Below, in pieces: positions 37,101 through 45,148 of a stretch of 64,000 bases of DNA. The notes under the pieces were generated by a model. That model made no database searches. It was not told the DNA's origin and saw only the letters and a program-made list of their open reading frames with translations. The position numbers and the translations under genes are program-made. The stretch is from Aminipila butyrica (GTDB lineage Bacteria > Bacillota > Clostridia > Peptostreptococcales > Anaerovoracaceae). The stretch covers positions 2,542,001 through 2,606,000 of the forward strand of contig NZ_CP048649.1 of assembly GCF_010669305.1 (NCBI RefSeq), given 5' to 3'. The first letter of the stretch is position 1; every line of letters begins with the position of its first letter.

Positions 37101-37624
37101 TGCAATTCCAGATAGAAGTTCCCTTCCCCGAAAATATCTAAAAGAGCCAACGCCTCCTCCTTTGCCCCCTGGTAATCCCGGTTCATCAGCTTCCGCTGGA
37201 TATTTCCCGCCAGACAGCCCGATAAAGCAATGATTCCTTCACTGTGCTGCCGCAACACGCTCTTGTCGATTCGCGGCTTATAATAATACCCTTTGGTAAA
37301 TCCCTCAGATACAATTTTAATCAAGTTCTGGTAGCCTTGTTGATTTTTTGCTAAAAGGACTAAATGTCCCTGATATTTATCTTTATCTGCATCCTTGTCC
37401 AGCATCGTTCTGGCAGCGGTGTATACCTCGCAGCCAATGATGGGCTTGATGCCGTGTTTCAGCGCTTCTCTGTAAAAGTCAATGACGCCGAACATAACCC
37501 CGTGGTCGGTAATGGCGATGGAATCCATACCCAGTTCCTTGGCTCTGGGTATCAGCTCCTTTATCCTGGCCGCACCGTCCAGCAGGCTGTATTCTGTATG
37601 TACATGAAGATGTGTAAATGCCAT
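34163..37624 (-). CDS. dnaE: DNA polymerase III alpha subunit, DnaE type
   Basis: Replicative polymerase catalytic subunit of 1153 residues, in the size range of DnaE1. The N-terminal PHP domain is intact (HLHVHTEYSLLDGAARI at 4-20). The C-family polymerase core has GPGRGSAAGSIVAY and the catalytic PDIDIDF (about 394-400), followed by the long fingers region. A beta-clamp-type segment, helix-hairpin-helix (about 840-900) and OB-fold (about 975-1060) follow. Firmicutes also have PolC, so this may act as the second polymerase. AAGGAG precedes the ATG. Confidence 0.97.
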   Translation of the reverse strand: MAFTHLHVHTEYSLLDGAARIKELIPRAKELGMDSIAITDHGVMFGVIDFYREALKHGIKPIIGCEVYTAARTMLDKDADKDKYQGHLVLLAKNQQGYQNLIKIVSEGFTKGYYYKPRIDKSVLRQHSEGIIALSGCLAGNIQRKLMNRDYQGAKEEALALLDIFGEGNFYLELQDQGLEEEYAIMEDMKKLRAETGIPFVATNDVHYVRQEDAVAHDVLLCIQTATNVDDEKRMRFPNDQFYLKSEQEMRVLFAGIPEAIENTQIIADQCQVDFTFGELHLPEFEVPEGKEKSQYLRELCEKGIHYRYGEGSPEIWQRLEYELSVIEKMGYVEYFLIVWDFINYAKENKIVVGPGRGSAAGSIVAYALKITDIDPIRYSLIFERFLNPERISMPDIDIDFCYERRQEVINYVIEKYGEDKVAQIITFGTMKAKAAVRDVGRALNMSYAETDAIAKAIPFDLKMTIGKALEMNPELRAAYENDKRVAQVIDMAKALEGMPRHASTHAAGVVISKKSIDEYVPLYLAEKGISTQFTMTTIEELGLLKMDFLGLRNLTVIRDALEMIEANHGVQIDFSKMTYDDPLPYEMIAAGNTQGVFQLESGGMTQFMKNLRPDCFEDIVAGISLYRPGPMGSIPTYIANKKNPEQVEYLHKSLEPILSVTYGCMVYQEQVMQIVRDLAGYTFGRSDLVRRAMGKKKMDVMLKEKEYFIHGQDDENGQVEVMGCVRNGIPEDIAGEIFNQMVSFAEYAFNKSHAAAYAVVAYETAYLKAYYPVEFMAALMTSVIGDGVQIAKYIRNCNEMGIEVLPPCIQGSNKKFTVVNGKIHFGLLGVKNVGPGVIDEILRAREEKGQPKDIFQFIANLNIHEVNKKAIESLIKAGALDCLNENRAQHLAVYEGLVESAQSNSKKNIEGQMSLFQLNSQEMEVESIAGKLPEVANFAQAILMAMEKEMLGVYLTGHPLKDYEQQIEKLTTVTAEDLAHADTNETITDGMKATVAGIISGKKMLVTKNNRQMAFLDLEDLYGEIEVVVFPNIYERYGQHLKEEAIVAIRGTVNFKEDENPKILADKIIPLEEPEGEVQSPLKIRIPKALDEGKCLSLIKELILSNKGEKPVMIYSEQSGQRFKTNRDLWVDANDSFLQAVEALLGAENVKL

Positions 37625-37701
37625 ATTTGTTCTCCTTCTTGGGCATAAACCCTACCTCTATATTTTACCACATTCCCGTCTTTTCTACCAGATACGGGCA
37701 G

Positions 37702-37737
37702 AAAAAAAAGGCCTTCCAGTACATTGACCGGAAGCCC
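37702..37737 (-). terminator. Intrinsic terminator after the YfcC-type carrier gene
   Basis: Minus strand GGGCTTCCGGT/ACTGGAAGGCC followed by eight Ts, 39 nt past the stop. Confidence 0.88.
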
Positions 37738-37775
37738 TTTCTTCTCTTTATCCTACATATAGCTATTGGCGTTTC

Positions 37776-39311
37776 CTAAACCATTGCTACCTCAACGCAG
37801 AGGAAGGCAATGGAGAATACCACCAAAATGCCCATCAACGGCAGAACAAACTTTATGTATTTGTCGTAATTTACTCGAACCAGTTGGAGAACTACCAATA
37901 CTAAGCCGGTTGGCGTGATGAAGCCCATGGTACCCTGACCAAACATGTATGCGGTAATAACAACTTCTCTAGGAAGTCCTACTGCATCTGCCAGCGGAGC
38001 CATAATTGGAATAGACAGCACAGCCAGACCAGAAGAAGAGTTGATAAAGAAGCCCAAAATGATGTAGATAAAGTACATCACGATAGCAAATACATATGGG
38101 CTCATGCCTTCTACCCAGCCGGACATGGTGTTCAACAGGGCATCGGATACCAGACCGTTTTCCAGAATTACGTTGATAGACCGGGCTACACCGCAAATCA
38201 AGGCGACACCAATCATATCTCCAGCACCTGCCAAGAATTCGCTGACCATCTCGGTTTCGCTCATACGCAGAATCAGGCCCATGATGATGGCAGAAACCAG
38301 GAACAAGCCTGTCATTTCGCCGAACCACCAGCCCAGCTTTACAACGCCGTAAACCATGATAGCAAAGGTTGCAAAGAATTGAAGAAGGATAATCTTGAAC
38401 CGCAGAGTCAGTTCAGGCACTTCTGCCTCACTGCAATACTTTTCATCGATATAAGCCTTGCTTTCCAGAATCAGAGACTTTTCTGGATTCTTCCGTACCA
38501 TGTTTCCGTAACGAATTACGTAGAGGATACAAATCACTGTACCCACAATCAGCGCTGCCACTCTCAGCTGGAAACCTTCCATAAAGTTGATACCAGCGGC
38601 ATTGGAAGCGATAACTGCGGAAAACGGATTAACTGTAGAACACATTGTACCAATGCAGGATCCAAAGTATACAGCGGCGATACCTACCAAGGCATCATAA
38701 CCGGCGATAACAAAGATTGGAATGACTACTGCATACAGTGCAACCGTTTCCTCGGCCATACCAAAGGTAGTACCACCCAAGGAAATTAAGAAAGTAATCA
38801 AAATGACCAGAATGTATTCTTTTCCCTTGGTTGCTCGAGAGAGCGCCCCCATACCTGCGGAGAAAGCGCCAGACTTATTCAGATAAGCCAGCATACCGCC
38901 CAGTACAAAGATGAACAAACTGATATCAATGGTATCATATACACCGTTGACTAAAGCTAAAACACCGTCGGTAAAGCCCTGTGGGTTTGGATCGATGGCT
39001 TCATAGCTTCCCGGAATGCCGATGGGTTTATAGATACTGCCGTCCAGGAACAAGTCCAGCTTTGCTTTAATGTTCAGTTCATCCAAAGTCTGCTGATCCG
39101 CAGCCATGGATGCCACACTGCCATCTGGCGCAGTGATATCAAACTGATTGCTGTCTGCATTGTAAAGCAGCTTGGAATAAGTTCCCGTAGGCATGAAATT
39201 GGTGGCAATAGCGGCAATGATTAAAATAATAAATAATACCGTGAAAGCCGATGGGAATTGACGCTTTTTCTTCGCTGGAGCTCCCGACCCCACTACATTT
39301 TTTTCCTCCAT
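37776..39311 (-). CDS. YfcC-family membrane carrier (basic amino acid/dicarboxylate type)
   Basis: A 511-residue secondary transporter with about 12 membrane helices. The first helix (about 24-44) is followed by an extracytoplasmic segment of about 75 residues, then paired half-domains with signature stretches GGTTFGMAEETVALYAV (about 181-197) and INSSSGLAVLSIPIMAPLAD (about 419-438). It matches the YfcC/ArcD-like branch of the ion-transporter superfamily; substrates reported for the family include arginine/ornithine and C4-dicarboxylates, so the substrate here is open. AAGGAGAG precedes the ATG. It follows eutP by about 180 nt but has its own promoter. Confidence 0.85.
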   Translation of the reverse strand: MEEKNVVGSGAPAKKKRQFPSAFTVLFIILIIAAIATNFMPTGTYSKLLYNADSNQFDITAPDGSVASMAADQQTLDELNIKAKLDLFLDGSIYKPIGIPGSYEAIDPNPQGFTDGVLALVNGVYDTIDISLFIFVLGGMLAYLNKSGAFSAGMGALSRATKGKEYILVILITFLISLGGTTFGMAEETVALYAVVIPIFVIAGYDALVGIAAVYFGSCIGTMCSTVNPFSAVIASNAAGINFMEGFQLRVAALIVGTVICILYVIRYGNMVRKNPEKSLILESKAYIDEKYCSEAEVPELTLRFKIILLQFFATFAIMVYGVVKLGWWFGEMTGLFLVSAIIMGLILRMSETEMVSEFLAGAGDMIGVALICGVARSINVILENGLVSDALLNTMSGWVEGMSPYVFAIVMYFIYIILGFFINSSSGLAVLSIPIMAPLADAVGLPREVVITAYMFGQGTMGFITPTGLVLVVLQLVRVNYDKYIKFVLPLMGILVVFSIAFLCVEVAMV

Positions 39312-39360
39312 GTTTAACTCTCCTTAACAAATTATATAGAATTTAGCTAGTGCAGTTGTT

Positions 39361-39389
39361 ATTGTATACAGTTTTGTTATAGGGTTCAA
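39361..39389 (-). promoter_or_regulatory. Promoter of the YfcC-type carrier gene with a GTATAC palindrome
   Basis: Minus strand: TTGAAC (39389-39384), 17-bp spacer, TACAAT (39366-39361). The near-palindrome CTGTATACAA overlaps the -10 box and resembles the site at the acn promoter; a shared GntR-type regulator is possible but weakly supported. Confidence 0.5.
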
Positions 39390-39490
39390 TGGTTTTTGGA
39401 AAAAAATTAAATAATTATTCAAAAACTGTGAGTTGCAACAAATTATCATTATTTTTATGGTGTTTTTTGCCACATCTATAGAGCAATTTG

Positions 39491-39970
39491 CTATATCAAC
39501 AGGTCGTCTTTTGCTTTCGCTTCCTCCCAAGGGAGTACATCCCCATCTTCTTTTAAATATTCTAAAATATCTGAAATTCCTTCTCCTGTATAGGAACTGA
39601 TGAAAAAGATTTTCTCACAGCCCGCCAGACGCAGCCATTCCTCCGCCTGCGCCACATTGGCATCTTTATGATCAATCTTCGTGATAATGCCTACCACTTC
39701 CCGGGTGGCAATCGCACATACCGCAGGAGGATACAAGGAGTAAGGTTCGATGGCACTGAGCAGCATACCGATTACATCCGCCTCATAGGAATAGATCGCC
39801 AATGCTCCAGCCAGCTTGTTGGTCTCTGCATATTCTCCCGGCGTATCGATAATCACATCATAGTAGTTGACATACTGGGTCTTATGATAAGTAATTTTCT
39901 CTCCCTTTAAGGCTTGAGTCAACGTGGTCTTTCCCGCTTCACTGCGTCCAAGAAGCATAATTTTCCTCAT
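39491..39970 (-). CDS. eutP: EutP/PduV-family small GTPase-like protein
   Basis: A 159-residue P-loop protein of the EutP/PduV family linked to bacterial microcompartments. The Walker A motif is LLGRSEAGKTTL (about 6-17), the DTPGEY switch (about 41-46) and the TKID guanine motif (about 95-98) are in place. I start at ATG 39970, with GAAGG 7-8 nt upstream; the longer frame overlaps eutS and has no site. It begins 4 nt after eutS and both share one promoter. No other ethanolamine or propanediol genes are in the window, so its partner compartment, if any, is encoded elsewhere. Confidence 0.93.
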   Translation of the reverse strand: MRKIMLLGRSEAGKTTLTQALKGEKITYHKTQYVNYYDVIIDTPGEYAETNKLAGALAIYSYEADVIGMLLSAIEPYSLYPPAVCAIATREVVGIITKIDHKDANVAQAEEWLRLAGCEKIFFISSYTGEGISDILEYLKEDGDVLPWEEAKAKDDLLI

Positions 39971-39974
39971 AATA

Positions 39975-40367
39975 TTACCTTCTTGTAATCTTGCACACCG
40001 CAAATTCCAGTTCATTCTTAAAATAGTTGACAATCGCTCCCATAGCCGTATCCACCTCTGACAACCGACCCGTGATAATCAAGCTGCCGCTGAACCGGTC
40101 CACAAACCCCAGATACACGTCTCCGGACTTGATGGCCACATCACTGGCGATGACAGCCGATTCAGGCGGCGTCACGTTTAGGATGCCAATAGCGGAACTG
40201 TCAAAATCAATGTCAGGATTGAGCCCCAGCTTCTTGTAGATAATTGGTCTCGGTCCACCAATAATGTGGGCCAGAGAAATCTGCTTTCCTGGTACGCTTT
40301 CCTGTATAATCCTCAATCTTCCTTCTGAATCCTCTGGTAATAAATCTCTTATGTCCATACTCTTCAT
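39975..40367 (-). CDS. eutS: EutS/PduU-type microcompartment shell protein
   Basis: A 130-residue circularly permuted BMC-domain protein (ISLAHIIGGPRPIIYKKLGL, then GILNVTPPESAVIASDVAIK, GDVYLGFVDRFSGSLIITG). EutS/PduU hexamers form part of microcompartment shells with a small beta-barrel plug. The length is usual for the family. The start is either ATG 40367 or 40358; neither has a strong ribosome binding site. It heads a two-gene unit with eutP. A shell protein without the other shell proteins or enzymes is unusual here. Confidence 0.95.
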   Translation of the reverse strand: MKSMDIRDLLPEDSEGRLRIIQESVPGKQISLAHIIGGPRPIIYKKLGLNPDIDFDSSAIGILNVTPPESAVIASDVAIKSGDVYLGFVDRFSGSLIITGRLSEVDTAMGAIVNYFKNELEFAVCKITRR

Positions 40368-40448
40368 CTCTTTTCTTTACGTTTTTACATTATAGTTTAT
40401 CTTTTTCATTATGATGAACGGCAAGCAACGCTTGCAATTCTTTCATTA

Positions 40449-40477
40449 ATTATAACACATTTTCTGAAGTTGAACAA
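40449..40477 (-). promoter_or_regulatory. Promoter of the eutS-eutP unit
   Basis: Minus strand: TTGTTC (40477-40472), 17-bp spacer, TATAAT (40454-40449). The leader contains a short GCAAGC/GCTTGC hairpin (about 40421-40435). Confidence 0.6.
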
Positions 40478-40500
40478 ATTTTACACGGAAATTTACCCAT

Positions 40501-40542
40501 AAAAAAGACTGTGTCTAAACTTCATTAAACACAGTCTTTTTT
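40501..40542 (-). terminator. Intrinsic terminator after the membrane pyrophosphatase gene
   Basis: Minus strand GACTGTGT/ACACAGTC stem followed by six Ts; symmetric A/T runs also allow the other direction. Confidence 0.9.
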
Positions 40543-40569
40543 CATGCTTTATTTATAAATCTGCAAGAT

Positions 40570-42591
40570 TTAGATCATAGCAGCGATAATCGGAGCAACA
40601 ATCAAGGAAATAGTACCCATAACCTTGATAACAGCGTTTAAGGACGGACCAGCTGTATCCTTGAACGGGTCACCGATGGTGTCGCCAACTACAGCAGCCT
40701 TGTGAGCTTCTGAGCCTTTGCCACCCAGGGCACCAGCCTCGATATACTTCTTCGCATTATCCCATGCACCACCGGCATTGGACATAGTCAGCGCCAATAA
40801 TACACCACTGGCTGTACCGCCTACCAGCATACCGCCCATAACATTTAAGGCGACTTCTGGATTAAAGGCTGCAATACCGAAGCCAACAACGATAACGCTT
40901 AAAGGGGCCAGCAGACCTGGCTTAATCATTCTCTTAATAGCGGCCTTTGTAGAAATATCTACGCAACGCTTATAGTCAGCCTTCGCCTTGCCGTCCAGCA
41001 GGCCCGGGATTTCTCTGAACTGTCTTCTTACTTCTTCGATCATTTCAAAAGCTGCTGTTCCAACTGCACGCATTGCATATGCGCAGAAAAGGAACGGAAT
41101 CATCGCACCGAACAACAGACCCAGCATAATCATCGGATTCAAGATATCCAAAGATGCCAGACCAGCTCGCTGTGCAAAAGCGGAGAACAGCGCGATGGCC
41201 GTAATAGCAGCAGAACCAATGGCGAAGCCCTTAGCGATAGCCGCTGTAGTGTTTCCTACAGAGTCCAGCTTGTCCGTTACCTGACGAACTTCTGGATCTA
41301 AGCCAGCCATTTCAGCGATACCGCCTGCATTATCTGCAATCGGACCGTAAGCGTCGATGGCAACAATGGTGCCAGCCATAGACAGCATACCCATAGCAGC
41401 CAAAGCGATACCATAGAATCCATATACGCCGCCCCCTGGTACCAGATAAGCTACTGCTACAGTAGCGATGATGATGATAATAGGCACCGCTGTACTTTCC
41501 AGACCTACAGAGAAGCCGTAGATAACGTTAGTAGCCGCACCAGTCTTGGAGGATTCTGCAATATTCTTAACCGGTGCATAGTGCTGAGCTGTAAAATACT
41601 CCGTCACAAAACCGATGAGAAGGTTAGCTATAAGACCAGCCATGATGGCAACGAAAAATTGAATCTGGTGATCTGGTAGTAAGTATCTAGTCAAGAAAAA
41701 TGCAGCGATAGCAGAAAGGATGAAGGAGGAGTAAAGGCTCCTGTTCAGTCCGGACTGCGGATTTTCGTCGTTTCCAGTATAGATAAACAAAGTTCCAACG
41801 ATGGAAGCAATGATACCAGCTGCACCCAACAGAAGCGGCAGGATTACGCCGGTCTGACCTGGCATAAAGGTACCTAACAGCATAGCTGCAATTGAAGTAG
41901 CCGCATAGGATTCAAACAAGTCAGCGCCCATACCGGCAACGTCACCTACGTTGTCACCTACATTGTCAGCAATAACAGCCGGATTTCTCGGATCGTCTTC
42001 AGGAATTCCTGCTTCTACCTTACCTACCAAGTCCGCACCTACATCTGCTGCTTTGGTGAAGATACCGCCGCCGATACGGGCGAACAGAGCAATCAGGGAA
42101 GCACCGAAAGCAAAGCTGTCAATAGCAGCGATGGAATCCGGATTCTGCTTTGCCACGAAAAAATATAACAGAGATACGCCTAGCAGGCCTAACCCTACTA
42201 CGCCCATACCCATTACAGAACCGCCTTTAAAAGCGATACCTAATGCTTTTCGCAGACTGCTCTTTGCTGCATGAGTCGTTCTGGCGTTAGCTCTGGTAGC
42301 GATGTACATACCCAGATAACCTGCCAAAGCAGAGAAGAGGGCACCTACGCCGAAAGAGATGGCCGAAGCCCACTTGTGTTCAGTCAACAATCCAAGAACA
42401 ATAAAAATAATGATAGCGATTGGAAGCAAGGACTTGTACTGTCTGTTTAAAAAAGCCATTGCCCCCTGCTGGATTGCCTCTGAGATTTCAATCATTTTTG
42501 CAGTTCCCATATCTTCTTTAAGAACTGACCTGGATAAATAGGCTGCAAATATCAATGCTAAAATAGATGCTGCCACGATAAAATTGGTCAT
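40570..42591 (-). CDS. hppA: Membrane-bound ion-pumping pyrophosphatase
   Basis: Integral membrane enzyme that couples pyrophosphate hydrolysis to H+ or Na+ export. The 673-residue protein has about 16 membrane helices and the catalytic acidic motifs DVGADLVGKVE (about 198-208) and DNVGDNVGDVAGMGADLFES (about 224-243). The GNTTAA segment (about 451-456) has Ala where K+-independent enzymes have Lys, so it should be the K+-dependent type; in Clostridia these are often Na+ pumps, but the ion cannot be decided from this. I start at ATG 42591, with GGGAGAT 7 nt upstream; a longer frame adds 26 unlikely residues. Own promoter and terminator. Confidence 0.96.
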   Translation of the reverse strand: MTNFIVAASILALIFAAYLSRSVLKEDMGTAKMIEISEAIQQGAMAFLNRQYKSLLPIAIIIFIVLGLLTEHKWASAISFGVGALFSALAGYLGMYIATRANARTTHAAKSSLRKALGIAFKGGSVMGMGVVGLGLLGVSLLYFFVAKQNPDSIAAIDSFAFGASLIALFARIGGGIFTKAADVGADLVGKVEAGIPEDDPRNPAVIADNVGDNVGDVAGMGADLFESYAATSIAAMLLGTFMPGQTGVILPLLLGAAGIIASIVGTLFIYTGNDENPQSGLNRSLYSSFILSAIAAFFLTRYLLPDHQIQFFVAIMAGLIANLLIGFVTEYFTAQHYAPVKNIAESSKTGAATNVIYGFSVGLESTAVPIIIIIATVAVAYLVPGGGVYGFYGIALAAMGMLSMAGTIVAIDAYGPIADNAGGIAEMAGLDPEVRQVTDKLDSVGNTTAAIAKGFAIGSAAITAIALFSAFAQRAGLASLDILNPMIMLGLLFGAMIPFLFCAYAMRAVGTAAFEMIEEVRRQFREIPGLLDGKAKADYKRCVDISTKAAIKRMIKPGLLAPLSVIVVGFGIAAFNPEVALNVMGGMLVGGTASGVLLALTMSNAGGAWDNAKKYIEAGALGGKGSEAHKAAVVGDTIGDPFKDTAGPSLNAVIKVMGTISLIVAPIIAAMI

Positions 42592-42810
42592 TTTTATATC
42601 TCCCTTTACATTAAAAAATTTGCCAGATTGAAGGTCCCTTAATAGGTTTTCTTCAACCAAGCATGGCATACTGATACCGTATATTTACAATTCTACCCTT
42701 TTCCTTCTTCATCCATTCAGATTTACTCCCGACATAAATCTGTGGTAAATATATAAAATCTATAATTCCGGAAATAATCAGGGGAATTAAACGGGATGCT
42801 CGCTAAATAT

Positions 42811-42838
42811 TTTATACCAGGTTCACAAATAAGTCCAA
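42811..42838 (-). promoter_or_regulatory. Promoter of the pyrophosphatase gene
   Basis: Minus strand: TTGGAC (42838-42833), 16-bp spacer, TATAAA (42816-42811). This leaves a leader of about 210 nt with an 8-bp hairpin CAGATTTA/TAAATCTG (about 42717-42741); otherwise I see nothing known in the 354-bp gap. Confidence 0.5.
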
Positions 42839-42869
42839 TAAAACTTATTAAATTTGGCAAAAAAGATGA

Positions 42870-42920
42870 AAAAACAAGAAAAGAGACAGCAAATTTCTCA
42901 TCTGCTGCCTCTCCTGTTTT
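42870..42920 (-). terminator. Intrinsic terminator after the amino acid permease gene
   Basis: Minus strand AGAGGCAGCA/TGCTGTCTCT stem, extended by AACAGG/CTTGTT pairing, then TTTTTT. Confidence 0.75.
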
Positions 42921-42945
42921 ACTTTACTTTATTTTAGTTCGCTTT

Positions 42946-44475
42946 TCAGCCAACTTTTCCATCTGAATTTTTCCCTGCAACTACCACTGGGTCCTCTCTA
43001 GTCTCATCTGGAATGGTGAAGTCACATTCCGTCAAAGGAACCATCTTGGTCTTTTTCTTAATCTTATAGCCGATAATCAGCAATGGGAATACTGGAATCA
43101 GCGCATAGTTGGTGATAAAGTCGAACCAAGTAAAGTTGCCTGGTTCAAATACCCACATGTTTGCCAAGAAGATAATAATGGTAATCATCACTGCGGCAAA
43201 GATTGGTCCAAACGGATAGAGCAAAGACTTGTATTTCAGCTCAGAAACGCTATGGCCCTGTGCTACCCAAGCTTTTCTGAAACGGTAATGGCAAATAGAG
43301 ATACCCAACCAGATAAAGAATCCACTCAACGCAGATGCATTATAGAAAATGGTGTAAATCTTACCTTCACCAACCATGGAAGCAAAGAAGGACAAGGCTG
43401 CGATACAGCCAGTAGCCCATACGGCATAAACAGGAACGCCGTGCTTATTGGTAACAGAAAATAACTTTGGTGCGTTGCCTCTTACAGCCATGGCATGCAA
43501 CATTCTGGAAGAAGTGTACAAGCCAGAGTTACCGCAAGAAAGCACGGATGTCAGGATAACAGCGTTCAACACAGAAGCTGCCGCCGCAAACCCTACATTT
43601 TTAAATACTAAAACGAATGGGGAAGCTGCAACGTTCTCAGCACTTCCATTCAATAAATCCGGTTCAGTAAACGGAATCAAGGTACCAATTATAAAGATAC
43701 TACCTATGTAGAACAACAGGATCCGCCAAAATACCGTGTTAATCGCTTTCGGCACGTTCTTTTGAGGATCTGCTGTCTCAGCAGCAGCAAGACCTACAAT
43801 TTCTGTACCTTGGAAAGAGAATCCAGCAACAGCAAATACGCTCATCATAGCGGCAAATCCGCCTACAAACGGTGCTTTTCCTGCATCACCTGCATCTAAA
43901 TGCCAGTTACCCAGTCCTATGGTATGAGTACCGATGATACCCAGGATGCACAGAAGACCTGTTATTAAGAAAATAACTACTGCTACTACCTTAATGCCAG
44001 CAAACCAATACTCTGCCTCAGCATAAGAGCGAGTAGACACTAAATTTAACCCCATCAATAATGCAAAAGATAGTATTGCAACCAGAGTACCCGGTACTTC
44101 TGGCATCCAGAATTTAACAATCAAGCCTGCTGCAACGAACTCGGCAGCTACTGTGATTGCCCAAGAGAACCAATAGTTCCAGCCAACGGCAAACCCGAAT
44201 GCCGGATCAATAAACCGGTTGGCATACGCTTCAAAGGACCCTACCAGCGGCAGCTGAGTAGCCATCTCGCCGAGAGATGACATCATAAAAAATACTATAA
44301 GACCCATCATTCCATAAGCAATCATTGCGCCGCCTGGACCGGAAGAGGATATCGCGCTTCCGCTGGCAAAGAACAGTCCCGTTCCGATAGCACCGCCGAT
44401 GGCTATCATAGTAAGCTGTCTCGATCTTATACCACGACTAAGCTTGGTATCTTCGCCATGTTTTTCTGAACCCAT
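42946..44475 (-). CDS. Amino acid permease (APC superfamily, LysP/GABA-permease-like)
   Basis: A 509-residue proton-coupled transporter with 12 predicted membrane helices. The family signature is at the start: LSRGIRSRQLTMIAIGGAIG then TGLFFASGSAISSSGPGGA (about 13-50), with YWFSWAITVAAEF and FSFQGTEIVGLAAAE further on. It is closest in feel to LysP and other amino acid-specific permeases of the AAT family, but I would not name the substrate. AAGGAGG lies 8 nt before the ATG. A consensus promoter lies 230 nt upstream, and the untranslated leader between is rich in hairpins. Confidence 0.92.
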   Translation of the reverse strand: MGSEKHGEDTKLSRGIRSRQLTMIAIGGAIGTGLFFASGSAISSSGPGGAMIAYGMMGLIVFFMMSSLGEMATQLPLVGSFEAYANRFIDPAFGFAVGWNYWFSWAITVAAEFVAAGLIVKFWMPEVPGTLVAILSFALLMGLNLVSTRSYAEAEYWFAGIKVVAVVIFLITGLLCILGIIGTHTIGLGNWHLDAGDAGKAPFVGGFAAMMSVFAVAGFSFQGTEIVGLAAAETADPQKNVPKAINTVFWRILLFYIGSIFIIGTLIPFTEPDLLNGSAENVAASPFVLVFKNVGFAAAASVLNAVILTSVLSCGNSGLYTSSRMLHAMAVRGNAPKLFSVTNKHGVPVYAVWATGCIAALSFFASMVGEGKIYTIFYNASALSGFFIWLGISICHYRFRKAWVAQGHSVSELKYKSLLYPFGPIFAAVMITIIIFLANMWVFEPGNFTWFDFITNYALIPVFPLLIIGYKIKKKTKMVPLTECDFTIPDETREDPVVVAGKNSDGKVG

Positions 44476-44706
44476 AAAAATTCCTCCTTACCTTCAAAAA
44501 AAGCAAAATCATTTCAATTGTGCCAGTCAAACCGTACCTGATCGGTCTGACTCCTACTATTTTAAAGGCCTCCCCTTAAAATAGTACAATTTTGTTGTTT
44601 TTGGCCTCGTATCACCTCCCAATTTGTCATCCAGGATACTACACAGAAAATTCATTCCTATCAGCAATAAATTGATTTTGCGAAGTATTCTGTAAATTCG
44701 TTTTTA
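44476..44706 (-). promoter_or_regulatory. Long structured 5' leader of the amino acid permease gene
   Basis: A leader of about 225 nt. On the minus strand it contains an imperfect stem CAGAATACT/AGTATCCTG, a strong hairpin ACTATTTTAA/TTAAAATAGT (about 44588-44553) whose loop contains GGGGAGGCC, and a hairpin AGTCAGACCG/CGGTTTGACT (about 44552-44525). I could not match it to the lysine, glycine, T-box or other riboswitches I know. It may be a cis-regulator of translation or simply leader structure. Confidence 0.4.
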
Positions 44707-44734
44707 ATTATAGCACGGTGTCGGGAAAAAGCAA
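44707..44734 (-). promoter_or_regulatory. Promoter of the amino acid permease gene
   Basis: Minus strand: TTGCTT (44734-44729), 16-bp spacer, TATAAT (44712-44707). The stretch from 44735 to 45105 beyond it is AT-rich and I see no gene or known element in it. Confidence 0.6.
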
Positions 44735-45105
44735 GAGCCAACCGATACTTTCTATAGTTTTTTCATTTCCAGATGCCAAGACTTTTCTTCTACATCCTAT
44801 AAAAATCAACGTTCTTGCTCTGACGCTGAATTAAAATTCATAAAATTGGCTAAACACACTTTTTTGTTTATTTAGATTATATGCTGGTATTATCTGAAAT
44901 CTTCCCTAAAAAAAGTGAAAAAAACACACGAGCCTTTGAGGGGATTTCAAATTGTTAATAAAGCAACAATGTACAAAAATTTTTAATATTTTTTGATCTC
45001 AGAAGAAAAAATTTAATATAGGCCTTTGCAAAAGAACATAGTTGCTTTTTGTTCTCACCCGCTGGAGAGGTGCTTTAATGATGTCTTTGTTCTAAATTCG
45101 CCCAT

Positions 45106-45137
45106 AAAAAAACACCGATTGCAACATCGATGTTTTT
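45106..45137 (-). terminator. Intrinsic terminator at the end of the electron-transfer locus
   Basis: Minus strand AACATCGAT/ATCGGTGTT stem followed by seven Ts, 12 nt past the apbE stop. Confidence 0.88.
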
Positions 45138-45148
45138 ACTAAAAGGTT

